Below are positions 37,525 to 50,202 of a stretch of 64,000 nt of DNA, piece after piece. Numbering within the stretch: position 1 is the stretch's first letter; every line of letters begins with the position of its first letter. A program made the position numbers and the translations under genes. Location of the stretch: NCBI GenBank assembly GCA_025716855.1, contig JAIXMQ010000005.1, positions 124,001-188,000 on the forward strand, written 5' to 3'. The notes beneath the pieces were generated by a model. That model saw only the letters and a list, made by a program, of their open reading frames with translations, was not told where the DNA came from and made no database searches. The stretch comes from Pilaira anomala. Lineage: Eukaryota > Mucoromycota > Mucoromycetes > Mucorales > Mucoraceae.

Positions 37525-39254
37525 TACCTTTTAGTTAGATAATTGATCAAAACTAAATATATATACCAATATATGGGAAAAGAAATGCATAAACTGACTG
37601 TGTGCAGCCTTCTTACGATATAGAAAATGATTATTATTATTTTTTTTTTTACTCGTTCATCATCACTCAATAAACTGTTTATCTAGTAGTCATGAGTTTA
37701 TCAGTTCATAATTATTATATATTATGGACACTTGGAAAAGTAATAATGAAGTTTTTTATTTGTCTTTCAAATTATATGAGAAATATTTACATGTGTAAGA
37801 ACAAATATTTTATTTATAAAAAAAAAAGAAAAAGTAGTATGTATTTTAGCCTTTCCAATGAAGGAAAGTTTCTAAGGCCACCACGGAAGGTACGCTACAC
37901 AGCCCCTATTTCTACATCTATTTTTTCTTTCTTTCTTTTCATACTTTATATCTTATCATTAAAGAAACACATAGATTAAAACAAAACGGAATCTATTAAT
38001 ACTGCTACAATTAAGTTAAAATGAAATTGTTTTTCCGGTAGTGCTGTCACTCATAAATGTGTACTTGTGGCTCATACTCACACAAGACTCGGTAAATATA
38101 ACATTATCTAATAGTAAGAAGCATAGATAACTAAACATTTTTTTTTACAGAGAATGCCCTAAATTATACCATTGAATTATACCAGAAGCGCTATCTCTAT
38201 TCTTATTCATATAACTTTATATATATATGTAATATGCTTCCTTATACTATCTCCCTTTTACAATTACTACATTGCACTACTACTACCTTAACTATATATA
38301 CATATACACATTACCAACCTAGTTGCCTTACTCTCTAAATCTATAAAAACATGTTTCAATATGAAACAAATGATACTATTTTTATTAGCGAGGTAAAAAC
38401 AGAGAAATTTTTTTTTCAGTAGACGTTTCACTTCAGCAAGAATACGCATTGAATTTGATTTAGATAAGAATGCTTTCTTTAATATATGTCTGGACCCAGT
38501 TACAAAAAAAAACAAGTTTTACTTTTATTTTCTTTTTTTCCAACTCAAAATAAAATATAGATCCCTTTTACCACTACCATCTTAACAAGGGATTGTCTTA
38601 AGAAATGAATAACTTTGGAACCTGTATCATATTCGTCAAATACTGTCTGGGGTAACACAATTGGGCTTGATTGGATCCATAGAATTCTCCAGCTACAAGA
38701 GCTTTCGTCTGGCATATCTTATGTACCAAACTATCACGATCCAAATAAAATGGTAATGCGAAAAGATTTACTTGTACTTCTAGTTTTTTTTCCATACTTA
38801 AAAATAAATTGAAATTTCTCTTAATCAAATTATTTCATATATAAAATAATAGTCATTGATTCCCTTCTCTTTTACTTTATTTTACAATGCAATTTAAAAA
38901 ATCCAAAACAACACACAACCTTTGTCCCCTAAAAAGTTGTACGAGCTAAAAACTGTGGCAAATAACGGAAATATAAACACTGAGTACTCAATCAGTTTCT
39001 CTCAAACTAGTCTAATTACACTGGAAACTTATAAAATATAACGTTTGAACGTTAAATCCCAATTGTGAATTTTTTTTAAAAAGTATTCATTCAGCAAGAA
39101 GTCTTGGATTTTCAAAATCTTTTCAAAAGCTATGTCGAAATATTATTGGCAAATAACAGTCAATAAAAAAAGGAGAAAAGATTAGAGTTTACCCCCTTGG
39201 GATATTGGTCTTATTTTTACCAATCTCACTTCTCCATTAGTTCTTGTCTTTATT
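37445..39254. other. Gene-poor spacer with one doubtful frame
   Basis: About 1.8 kb. An ATT/AAT microsatellite lies at 37484-37522. On the minus strand near 38790-38600 a frame contains FALPFYLDRDSLVHKI and ALVAGEFYGSNQAQL. It looks protein-like but has no recognisable family and no good splice partners, so it may be another gene relic. Nothing else is supported. Confidence 0.35.
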
Positions 39255-40440
39255 ATTATGGTACGACAACAATCTAGACTTGCTCAAAAGCGAAAAGTAA
39301 GTATCTTGGTGAGGTATTATTACCCTACCTACGTGTGTACGACATTTGAGTTTTCTTTATACTCACACATTTCCCCTTTAGTTCTCATCTTTGCTGTTAT
39401 GAAGTAAATATCTCTGTAGGTCATTGGGTATTACCTTACTTATGTGTGGACGACAATCTAGACTTGCTCAAATGCGAAAAGTAAGTATCATGGTGAGGTA
39501 TTATTACCCTACCTACGTGTTACGACATTTGAGTTTTCTTTATACTCACCCATTTACCCTTTAGTTCTCATCTTTGTTGTTATGAAGTAAAACTCTCTGT
39601 AGGCCATTGGGTATTGCCTTTTTTTTTTTTTACTGTTTACTGTTTCTTGTCTTTATTGTCAAAGGTCGGTATCGTGGTAAGGTATTATTACCTTATCTAA
39701 GTGTAGACGACAATTCAGACCCTTTTTTTTTTTACTGTTTCTTGTCTTTATTGTCAAAGGTCGGTATCGTGGTAGGGTATTATTACCTTATCTAAGTGTA
39801 GACAACAATTCAGACCCTTTTTTTTTTTTACTGTTTACTGTTTCTTGTCTTTATTGTCAAAGGTCGGTATCGTGGTAGGGTATTATTACCTTATCTAAGT
39901 GTAGACGACAATTCAGACCCCTTTTTTTTTTCTGTTTCTTGTCTTTATTGTCAAAGGTCGGTATCGTGGTAGGGTATTATTACCTTATCTAAGTGTAGAC
40001 GACAATTCAGACCCTTTTTTTTTAAACTGTTTCTTGTCTTTATTGTCAAAGGTCGGTATCGTGGTAAGGTATTATTACCTTATCTAAGTGTAGACGACAA
40101 TTCAGACCCTTTTTTTTTAAACTGTTTCTTGTCTTTATTGTCAAAGGTCGGTATCGTGGTAGGGTATTATTACCTTATCTAAGTGTAGACGACAATTTAG
40201 ACCCTTTTTTTCTGTTTCTTGTCATTATTGTCAAAGGTCGGTATCGTGGTAGGGTATTATTACCTTATCTAAGTGTAGACGACAATTCAGACCCTTTTTT
40301 TTTAAACTGTTTCTTGTCTTTATTGTCAAAGGTCGGTATCGTGGTAAGGTATTATTACCTTATCTAAGTGTAGACGACAATTTAGACCCTTTTTTTCTGT
40401 TTCTTGTCTTTATTGTCAAAGGTCATTATCATGGTAGTGC
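39255..40440. repeat. Minisatellite: two units of about 184 bp, then about nine units of 90-104 bp
   Basis: The proximal half has two units of about 184 bp (matching CTAGACTTGCTC segments begin near 39270 and 39454). The distal half has nearly identical units; the block GGTCGGTATCGTGGTA recurs at 39664, 39759, 39862, 39956, 40051, 40146, 40236 and 40331, and a diverged copy lies at 40421. Each unit carries the hairpin GGTAAGGTA-TTAT-TACCTTATC (one G-T pair; some units have AGGG) and ends in a T run of 7-13. There is no open frame across the array. Confidence 0.9.
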
Positions 40441-40480
40441 AACACCTTACTTACGTGTGTTACGACATTTGAATAATTTT

Positions 40481-40700
40481 TTAACACTCACCTCGGACTG
40501 GCTGGTCTAACTTTTTGATGTATGAAATGATTAAATCCGGGCCATTTGTTTTCACATAAAACAGCTCCTTATGAAGCATCATCATGAAACAATATTCTTT
40601 CTTTGATTTTTCATCGTATTTCAAATAAAGGGCCAATTCTTGACAAACAGGACATTGTATTTTCTTTTCTTTTTTTATGATGTATATCTTAAGAGAAGTG
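40481..40700 (-). other. Orphan open frame with a CPVC motif
   Basis: An ORF without a start codon encodes about 60-70 residues. The coherent part includes KIQCPVCQELALYLKYDE, KKEYCFMMMLHKELFYVK and LIISYIKKLDQPVRGEC, then a stop. CPVC plus a later Cys could bind a metal. It directly abuts the minisatellite, so it may be an exon of a lost gene or part of the repeat family's source element. I do not recognise it. Confidence 0.3.
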
Positions 40701-41886
40701 AAATTTTTTTGAAATGGAATGGGGATTCAGTGCTTAACTAGAAGATAAAGATGATGGATATTGATTTGCTGATTTGAAGCTCAAATTTGTATATTACTGT
40801 ATGTTATGGCCTATGTGAGCAGAGAGAGCTAACTATGACATTCCTTTTCATTACATTCTTTTTTGAGGTACGAGGCTACCTACTACATTGGATATCATAC
40901 TTATTATATGGTGCAACAGAGCATGCCGTAAATATTGGATCTCTGTTTTTGTTCCATGCTTATTTTTATAAGCAACAAAATCTGTTTTGTGTGTTCGAAG
41001 ACAATTTTGTTAATGCGAACATTGCTGATACAAAAAAGGGATATCAAAGGTGTAGAAAAAGTCAACGTTCAAATCAAAGTTTAATTACAAAGCTTCAAAC
41101 ATATTAAACCATTAATATTATCCGAAGATATAATCTTAAATTTATGAGTTGCGTTCCACCATGTAACGACAATAAGAGAAACACACTTACTTTAAAGACT
41201 GTCTGTCGAGTGGTCATAGTTAATGTCAATAATCGTGAGCTCTTGTTTTGACTATATAGTTTCTTCACACCAAAATGGATCACATAAATAAGAGGTCATC
41301 TACATAACTGGACAACATTTTATTTAAAAAAAATAGGAACATTCCTATAACTGCCCACCATATATGCCTAAAGTCGTTCGTCGCGATGCTTATTATGCGT
41401 ACAGTATTTTTATCTTTTATAAAAAAAAACCGTACTTTTATTTGTGTGTTCATGCTATTTTTCAGTTTGAATAAATAAAAGAAAAAAGTATAATGCTATT
41501 TAATATGTAATAACTAAAAAAAAAAGGTATAACAATAATAAAGAGAAAAAAAGCATAAAGATAATAATAGTTTGGTTCGCATCCAGTGTCATAAGTTTTT
41601 ACATATGTGCATGCATTTTTATATCTCCTTTAAAAAAACCCAAGTAATACTGATCTATTCCCACTCACCCTGTTTCCAAATTGACTATCATCTAATTTCA
41701 TAAGATTAGTAACAGTAATAAAATAAGTTTGCGAACATTTAGTACCATCTAATTGAGTATGAATATATATTATTAGTACAAGGAATAGTAAAATATAGCT
41801 TTTGTGACCAAAGTATCAAATAGTTTTATAAACTTATTCAAGATATAATTTCAAAAGACAAATAATAAAAATTGTATTTATTTCAT
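40701..41886. other. Spacer with no supported gene
   Basis: About 1.2 kb. A 106-codon frame on the plus strand (40787-41107) lacks a recognisable domain and splice context. The rest is AT-rich and stop-rich. Confidence 0.35.
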
Positions 41887-42790
41887 TTAATTTTTATAAA
41901 AGACAACATCACCTTCGTCCTCAACAAAGCGACAATATTTCATATTTTTCCATAAAGCAAGAATTGTAAATGTATACCTAATCACCCAAATAATACTTTC
42001 CAAGTGCTTCCTTCAAATGAACAGCAGCTTCTTCACAGTTATAATGAGGCATTCTTGAGAAAAGTGATGAGTTACATGCGTATTACCAATATGATGAGTA
42101 AAGTGATCAAGGATAGTACCATACGATCTATCCACTGTAAGTACAGCACCACGTTAAAATTTTCAAACCTTGTTACGATAATGAGGCACAGAAGCATTGG
42201 TATGTTGCAAAAGTAACTGTCATAATCCATACATTAAGCACAGTGTAAGAGAGAATATAATGCTTTAACAAGAACAATCCACTATACTTGTATGTGAGGG
42301 CACCCAAAGTGGTAATCATAGTACATACACCAAGATTAGAGAAACTACAGGCCAGAATTGTTTTTCAGTAAAGATATTACAATAAGGGTTAAAGTAAGAA
42401 GTCCAACCATCATACTTTGGTGATGTCCGTATGTAAGAAGATGAACTGGTCATTCAATTAAAGTTTTCTTTGTAAGTTGCAACAAAGTTACAATAGGCAT
42501 TTCTTCAAACATACTGTGAGGTTCATCTGCTTGAGGGTCTTTTTCACGAGGAGGAAGACCGACGTTTGAACGAGTAAGAGGCACGTTGGACTATAAATTA
42601 GATCAAAGTTTGTAAGTTATATAAACTAGAAGAAGCTTTTTTTTTTCTAAAAAAAATAACTACAGGTTCTTTTGCCATATCGCCAAGACCGACATGGTGT
42701 TTAATATGAGAGTGTCTCCAAGAATAATAAGAAATTAATACAGCTTTATGGATAATAAATCTAACAAAATAATTAATAGTCTAACGTATA
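41887..42790 (-). pseudogene. Decayed delta-12 (omega-6) fatty acid desaturase
   Basis: The C-terminal two-thirds of a membrane desaturase is readable in pieces across all frames. It includes TINYFVRFIIHKAV leading to the second histidine box HSHIKHH, the block RSNVGLPPREKDP and DEPHSMFEEMPIV, a segment LQHTNASVPHYRNKV, the third box NTHVTHHF, and the terminal CRFVEDEGDVVFYKN. Several stops and frameshifts interrupt it (for example after KKTLIE and after RNKV), and the N-terminus with the first HECGH box is missing. At least one old intron remains near 42660-42600. Functional copies make linoleic acid in the ER. It is clearly non-functional as read; this is a relic, not a gene model. Confidence 0.88.
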
Positions 42791-43283
42791 TAAAAATAAA
42801 ATGTACTTGATGTTTTAATCCTCCGTTGAATTGAAGCAATTAAAATTAGTAGCTATTGAGCAATTGCTAAATTCATACAAATTCACTTCAACCCGGAATC
42901 AAGCAAAGATTGTACCTGTATAATTGACACGTGATCCAGGAAGAAACTTTTTTTTTTCATTTTTTTTTTTCACGAATGGCTAAAACTTTCGTAATTGTTG
43001 ATCTCTCTCACACACAAATAATAAGGGACATTTTAATAGATAAGATAATTTCTACTTGTAAAAAAGTAGCATTTGTTATTAGAAGCAATAAAAAAAAAGA
43101 AAAGAAAGAAAAATTAAGACCAAATACATTTTTTTTAAGAAAGAATAAAAAAATATATATAATAAAACTTAAAAAAAATCCTACCTTTGTGTGGCGTGCG
43201 AAAAAAAAAGCCGTCCTTGGAAGTTCAATAGCAGCCCTTAATAATATACTGTGACATAAGACCTAATTTCTTTACTTTTAGAA

Positions 43284-44520
43284 TTAAAAATGGTGCACGA
43301 AAAAAATGTGATACACAAAAAAATATGGTGTGCGCATCTTCCCCAAAGTATTTAAGGTATCTTCTTTGACTGATAATTCGGGCTCTAAAGAAAACCATCG
43401 GGTGCAACCATCAAGATATGGATCGTCTTTGTTTGAATCACAGCCTCCGGTACGAATTTTAAGTGGGGAATTTCCCTTAAAGTCAGTAGTGCTAATGATT
43501 AGTGATTTAAGAGGCACAGTTGCAGCTAAAGATAAATCAATAGAGTTATTTCTGTCTGTTTTACGAGAGCGAGGAGTTAGCCAGCCATAAATATTTAATT
43601 TGTTTAGAGTTTCTAAAGTGACTTACGTTAAAGTTCCGTTATCCAAAAGAACATTAGGTTTATTACAGCTATCAGTTATCCGAACCATGTACGATACGAG
43701 CACCCAAATTAGCAGAAGCCAAACTATATTTAGTTTTAGGGGTAAAATTACAAAATACAATGTCAACATATTTACAGAAACGAGCCTAAAATAGCATCGC
43801 ACTTTGGTTATTTTGTATGTACATATTCAGAGGATAGAGTACTTACAATCCCACCACCAAAATAAGTAGTAACTAAAGCGGAAATAAAAATATAACAACT
43901 CATTATTTTTTTTTTTGGAAAAAGTACTATTAAGAGTAATTAATTCAGTTTCTACTAAAGTAATCTACTACAGAACAGATTAAAAAAAAAAGAGAGTAAA
44001 ATATGGTTTTATGTTAAAAATGACTCGGTTCTATACATCTTTATTGTTATCTTTGATAGAAGTTTCAAGCCCTTTAATGCGTGCATGTAGGACAAATTTT
44101 TTTCAAATCCTGTGGTATCAATGTCGGAATTAAAAATATTACTGTTTCACATAAACGAAGAGTGGCACTGTAAAAGGGAGATTAGATTAAGATGGCAAAG
44201 AAGTTCATTTTCTTGTGTTAAAATTATCTAGCGATATAGACATTTCTTCTTACGATCCAACCATCTCTAGATTCCTCTATTGAAATAGTTAATTGACCAG
44301 TGTATTTGAATGAATTTATTTTTATTTATTACCTTATACTGAAACAAACTCCGTACTAGGTTTTTTAATCTTTAATAAGTTGGAAGCGCTTCCGCAAGCC
44401 TCGTCCGTAACAGATTCAATTCGAGTATTTCTTAAAGCCGAAGAGACTTCAATGTAATCAGATAAATGTGTATCTTCAATTTCTTTAGCGTCGAGGCGAT
44501 AGTAGTTTTTTTTACTGAAA
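43284..44520 (-). pseudogene. Decayed allantoicase (two ALC repeats, frames broken)
   Basis: Pieces of both homologous halves of allantoicase (ureide breakdown in purine catabolism) occur in the right order on the minus strand. Near 44500 is SDYIEVSSALRNTRI followed by SVTDEACGSASNLL, matching the first repeat start. At 44270 is RDGWIVRRN, like the family DGWETRRHN. Near 44120 is SDIDTTGFEKN, like the DT-x-F-x-GN motif. At 43740 is YSLASANLGARIVHGSDN (second repeat start), and near 43500 is LIISTTDFKGNSP, with TRWFSLEPELSVKEDTLN after it. Stops and frame changes separate them. No single fragment is decisive; the order of five motifs is. Confidence 0.7.
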
Positions 44521-45222
44521 TAGTTTCCTATTTTAAAATCGTAAAGTAATATAAAGAAATAACAGTTGAAGTTTTGAGGTTTAGAAAAGATTATTTATAT
44601 ATATATATATATATATAAACATAACCGGTCCGCAAGCTTTAATTCATCGATTCCGTTTATAAAACCAATTTTGCCACTCCATCAGATGTGTAAATAAAAA
44701 GGATGATTTGCTTCAGAGCACGTTGGCGTTTCTTGACATTCAGTGTTTTAAAACTCCTTTTGAAATAGACTATTTTTGAACAATAAGTCAATTCTAATGA
44801 TCAGTTGTTTGGAATACTCTACTATAAGCATATCTTTTCTTCCAGAAAATAACTACATAAATGCTCAGTGAAGACTAAAAAAAAAAAAGATGTAAATCTC
44901 TTCGCTACTATTACTATTTTATTTTTGCATAGCTGTCATGGAGTAAACTTTCTGATTAGAACAGGGTTGTTACACGACATGAAAAATTTATGCACACAAC
45001 ATGCAATGTCGACCGATACAAAAGGAATATTCTCGATCATATTTTATAATGTAATAATATTATACTGTTATATGAGAACCAAGTATTTTTTTTGTTAAAC
45101 TTAATTGATCGTATTTTAGGTCTGGATGATTCATATCTAGCCTTCCATCTAAAATAGCCTCTGTAATAAATCCAAGCACATGTCATATTCATACATAATC
45201 CTTGTTTAGAAAAAGATGAAAC

Positions 45223-45266
<44 letters not shown>

Positions 45267-46287
45267 TTCTCTTGTCATGACTCAGGATATTTATATGAGT
45301 CTGTTTATATTTATTAAACCAACTAATTATAAAATGAAAAGAAACATAATGACGATAAGTATATTTGAGAGTAAAAATCATAATGACGTTAAATATTTTT
45401 GTTTTTTTAAAAAAGAAAAAACATGGAATATATGTAATTAAAGAGGAATATTGAAGGAGCATACAACATCGTTCCTTATATTCACATGAGTTCATAGTTA
45501 ACTTGGAACTATTTCTCAGTATGATTTGATCAGTCATTTTTTCAAAAGGATTAGAAAATGACTTTTTTTTTTTTGTTGATTCGATGAGGTGTAAGATCGA
45601 CAATCATGAGGTTTTTTTTTTATGTGAAGGGATAACTATATCTCATGGGTATTCAAGTTGTACCATTTAATAATTGGTTCAATGCACTAATTTATTAAGT
45701 TTACTTTCCCATGAAAAAAAACAAACAAAACAAAAATTAATTTTTTTTTGGGTATATCAGTATCAGTGAGTAGTATCTGCTTTTTTTCTTGTTGGTAAAA
45801 ATTTAAGATGAATATATTACTTATGATCACATCCTTATTTTTTTGTATGTATGAAGATTTATTTAAAATCAAAAGATAATTCCCATCCATAAAAGTAAAT
45901 GAAAAAAGGTATAAACTGTCATTTAAAAAGGAAAAACGCTTGGGCCATTGGAAGCATGTGTTACCCTTCATTGACAAGTTCAGTTATTCTCTTTCCTTCT
46001 CTTCAAATTTAATAAAATGCACTTTTGCTCATCTCTTTTTTTTTAAAAAAAAATATAATCAATCAAAATACCTGAGATGTATAACAATATTTATATTTTT
46101 TTTTTTTGTTATAATGATGTAAGGTTATACTCTTTGTTTTTTCTTCAGTTTAGAATAGATTTTTGTCACACGGCATGAACTTTTTTGTATGCACTCCAAA
46201 ATATAAAAAGCTGCTACTTAAACTGTTATTTCACTTTTTTTTTTTTTTTTTTTTCATCATAACTATTCACTCAAAAAGCCTTTTATT

Positions 46288-46352
<65 letters not shown>

Positions 46353-46569
46353 GGCGCATTTAAATCAACACTTAAAAAATATAAGAATTTATATATCGCG
46401 GTTTTTTATATTATATTTTATACATTCACAAGCATAGCTTTTCTTAAAGAGAAAAAAAAGGTAAAGACTAAAAAGAAATCCTTGCATATGTACTTAAAAT
46501 ATAAACACGCATATTTATAAAATTTGAATAGGAAAACTCATATACATTACAAATAATAAACTTTATATT
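44521..46569. other. AT-rich spacer with giant T runs
   Basis: About 2 kb with no credible gene. It includes an AT dinucleotide block (44599-44618), a T run of about 40 (45223-45263) and one of about 60 (46290-46350). Frames here are short. It forms the distal end of the decayed zone and the upstream side of the CHD1-like gene. Confidence 0.45.
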
Positions 46570-49500
46570 ATGACATATTCTCATAATAGCGATTCTGATT
46601 CAGAGCAAGACTACTATTCCTACCTAGAGCAAATTCGTTCTGTTTATTCTGATTTACCTCAGCCTGGTACAACAAGCAATGAAAACGTCTTTTCTCCAGT
46701 GCCAACTTCGTTTGATTTCTCTAAAGATAACTTGAGTAGCCCTGATCGAAGTTTTTTAGAATATCTTTATAGTCCTTCAAATGAAGCCAACTCTACTACA
46801 GATAAAGATTTACATGATATTAAATCTGATGATGGTAATATATATATATATATATATAGCTATTGCTTTGTAAGAGAGAAATAATACTAACACACTTTTT
46901 TTTAAATCTTTTGTAGGTATTCTTTCTTCTGATGATTATGTACGTCACCCCACTCGTAGTCAAAATACGACAAATGATAATGAAGGTGATGCAGAGATGT
47001 GGAAAGCCTCTGATAAAAAAACATGTAGCAGCCCAGTACATGAAGAAAAAGAAATTCAAATGGTACTTGATCACCGTCGTAAAAATAGTTTAAGAGGTAA
47101 CTTTTTTTCTTCAAAAAAAAAAAAAAAAAAAAAAAAAAAACCGATGAGCAATACTAATATATAATGAAACAGATAGCTCAAATGACCCAGAGGCAAACTT
47201 TGAGTACTTTATTAAATGGAATTCTCTGCCAGGAGCTTACAATACATGGGAGCCATTTTCTTACTTGAAATCAGTCAAAGGATTTCATGCAGTAGAAATT
47301 TATAATCGCAATTGTATTGAACAAGAAGCGTATACTCGACAACATGTTGAGACAGCAAAAGAAGATATTATCGAACAGCAAGATATCTATATCTCACCTC
47401 GTCGAGATGAAATCAACGACTGGGAGATAGTTGAGCGAGTGATTTCTCGAAGAGGTAGCTCAGGAAATATTGAATACCTTGTAAAATGGAAAAGACTTCA
47501 TTATGATGAATGTACATGGGAAAAAGAAGGTGCAATCTCAAATAAATACCAGGACAAAATCGACGACTATTTGGAACGTGAAGAAAATGAGCGTATACCA
47601 CGTCAGTCTATGGTATACCCAGAACAGAGGAATAGACCTGAATTCAATGCATTCAAAAAGCAACCTGCCTATATCAATGGTGGTGAATTACGTGACTATC
47701 AATTAAATGGTGTCAACTGGATGTATTGGCTTTGGTGTCATAATGAAAATGGTATTTTGGCCGATGAAATGGGTTTAGGAAAGACGATTCAAACAATTAG
47801 TTTTTTGAATGTACTTTATAATACTGTAATAATTATGGTCCCTTCTTGGTTGTGGTGCCACTTTCTACATTAGATAATTGGATGCAAGAATTCAAAGAAT
47901 GGCACCTCAATTGAACGTATTGTGCTATGTAGGTAATCCTCGAGCTCTTAAAGTCATTCGACAAAATGAATTCTATGTTAATGGAACAAAAGACCTCAAA
48001 TTTAATGTCTTGCTCACAACATACGAAATTATATTGAAAGATACATTTTTCTTACAAAGTTTTTATTGGAATTATTTAGCAGTTGACGAAGCACATCACT
48101 TAAAGAATTCAGAATCACATTTACATGAAGCACTCAGTAGATTTCAAACTGCCAATCGATTATTAATCACGGGTACGCCACTTCAAAATAATGTCAGAGG
48201 ATTATTAGCTTTAGCTACTTTCCTTAACCTAAAAATGGATGTGACTGAATATAAAGAAATTGATGTAAAAGATGTCCACCAAGAAGGAAAGATTTCAGCA
48301 CTTCCTGACAGTATTAAAAGCACCATGTTACGTCGATTAAAGAAGGATGTAGAACAGGAATTACCCAATAATTCCGAACTTATCTTGCGTGCAGAAATGA
48401 GCAGCTTACAAAAGGAGTTTTATAAGCATATCTTGAAAAAGAACTTTGATGTATTGAATGGAAATGGAGAAAACAAGAAACAATGGTTGGATATTGCAAT
48501 CGAATTGAAAAAAGCCAGTAACCACCCTTTTCTTTTTTCAAACACGACCGAAGTGTCAATGAGTAAAGCTACAAGCTTGAAAGAATTAATAAGAAACAGT
48601 GGGAAAATGGTGCTGTTAGATAAGCTTTTAACCCACTTGAAATCTAATGGTCATCGTGTATTGATCCTTTCTCAAATGGCCTCGATCTTGGATATTCTCT
48701 CCAAATACATGCGTTTAAGGGGACATCAATTTCAAATATTAGATGAGTCCATGGAACCAAAAGACACAAACAAAGCAATTGAAAACTATAATTATCCACA
48801 TAGTCCTGATTTTGCGTTTATCTTGTCTACACGTGCTGTTTGTGTGGGTATTAACTTGACTGCGGCAGATACTGTTATTGTATTTGATAGTGATTGGAAC
48901 CCACAAAACGATTTACAAGCCATATCTCGTGCTCATCGTATTGATCGAACAAAATCAGTCAATGTCTATCGACTTGTCACCAAAGGCACCTTAGAAGAGG
49001 ATATCATTGAACGTGCTAAACGAAAGATGGTCCTCGAATCCTGTTTATTTGATGGTATGAACACCTCTAGTCAGTTAACTGAACAAGAACAAAGCATGGC
49101 CGAATCACAATCACTCAAGACAGCAGCAACAGGAAGCAACAAGGAGCTGCCCTTCAACGAGGATGAGTTAAATGACATTCTCAAGTTCGGTGCACAAAAC
49201 ATGTTCCAAACTGTGGATAATAATCCGAAGTTGAACGATATAGATTCAGATGATATTTTAGCAAGAACTGAACAAACCGAGACGGAAAGTGCAGATGATA
49301 GTAGTGATTTAGGATCTGATGATTTTTTGGCACATTTCAAAATTACAGATTATGCTGGTGTTGCAAATGATCTTCGTTGGGAAGATATTATACCATCTGA
49401 AGAGATTAAAAAAGCAGCACAGCAGCAACAAGAGGTTGAAGAAAAGAAGACTTTGCTTTATGATCGTGCGGCCAAAAGAAGAATAATGTATCTCCAACAG

Positions 49501-50202
49501 CTGAGTGAAGAAGAAGAAGAGGAGGAGGAAGAGGAGGAGGAGGAGGAGGAGGAGGGGGATGTTTGGAGTGCATTGCTGGGTAAAAGAAAGAGAAGAGGAC
49601 AGGCTACCTCTGGTAAACCAGATGAATTATCTGAACGTGATAAAAGAGATACTGTAAGTGCTGTATTAAAGTACGGTGATCTCGAAGCCAGGTATGATGA
49701 CTCAGTTGCAGATTTCAATATTCGTCAAAAGGATAAAGATACCGTCTTGAATTTGTACCATGACTTACCTCAAGAATGTAAAGCAAGGGTTCGTGAACAA
49801 GCTGGTAGTAGTCATAGAGATCAAAGCTCGCATAAGTCATCAAGCTCTTCCAAAAGAACTATCCACAGTCATCATCCCTATGATCGAAGCGGTAGAGACG
49901 ACAGAAGTAGTAGGTATGATAGAAGCAGTAGAGACAACAGAAGCAGCGAAGATGAACGTAGTAGTCGTGATGATAGAAGAAGAAGGTATTCATCTTTATC
50001 TTACAAGAGTGGCCATGAACGAACCAATAGAGATGATAGAAGTAACCGAGAAGATCGAAGCAGTAGAGATAGACGAAGAAGCTTCACCTCTTCTTCATCC
50101 TACAAGAGTGGTGATGATCACCATTGTCGCGACCGAAAGAGCAGTAGTAGCAGTAGTTATGACCGAGATCGTAGCGGATCCAACCAAGACAGACGTCTCT
50201 AA
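46570..50202 (+). CDS. Diverged CHD1-type chromodomain helicase with two frameshifts
   Basis: Three exons (46570-46834, 46917-47096, 47173-50202) encode a CHD1-like remodeller. It has tandem chromodomains ([36 protein letters not shown]), Walker [13 protein letters not shown] box, [10 protein letters not shown], and the C-terminal lobe with [23 protein letters not shown]-like traces ([13 protein letters not shown]) and an Arg/Ser-Asp-rich tail follow. Two 1-nt losses shift the frame near 47825 and near 47902; between them the remodeller strand [15 protein letters not shown] reads in the third frame. Motif VI is altered (SRAHRIDRT instead of ARAHRIGQ), and the glycines of motif V are replaced ([11 protein letters not shown]). 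It is either a fast-evolving paralogue with sequence errors or an early pseudogene. The genome probably has another CHD1. Confidence 0.75.

Noticed and set aside
38598..38828. Minus-strand frame with FALPFYLDRDSLVHKI
   Set aside because: Protein-like composition, but no family match, no clear start, and no neighbouring exons. It is mentioned only within the spacer entry.
39255..40440. CRISPR-like array of regular repeats
   Set aside because: Units are near-identical over their whole length, with no variable spacers, and the DNA is eukaryotic. It is a minisatellite.
40787..41107. 106-codon plus-strand frame
   Set aside because: No recognised domain and no splice or promoter context. It may be chance in AT-rich DNA.
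46163..46363. Poly-Phe frame
   Set aside because: It is a translation of T homopolymers.
47828..47880. An intron explaining the CHD1-like frame change
   Set aside because: Removing a GT-AG piece here would delete the conserved [11 protein letters not shown] strand and still leave the wrong frame.
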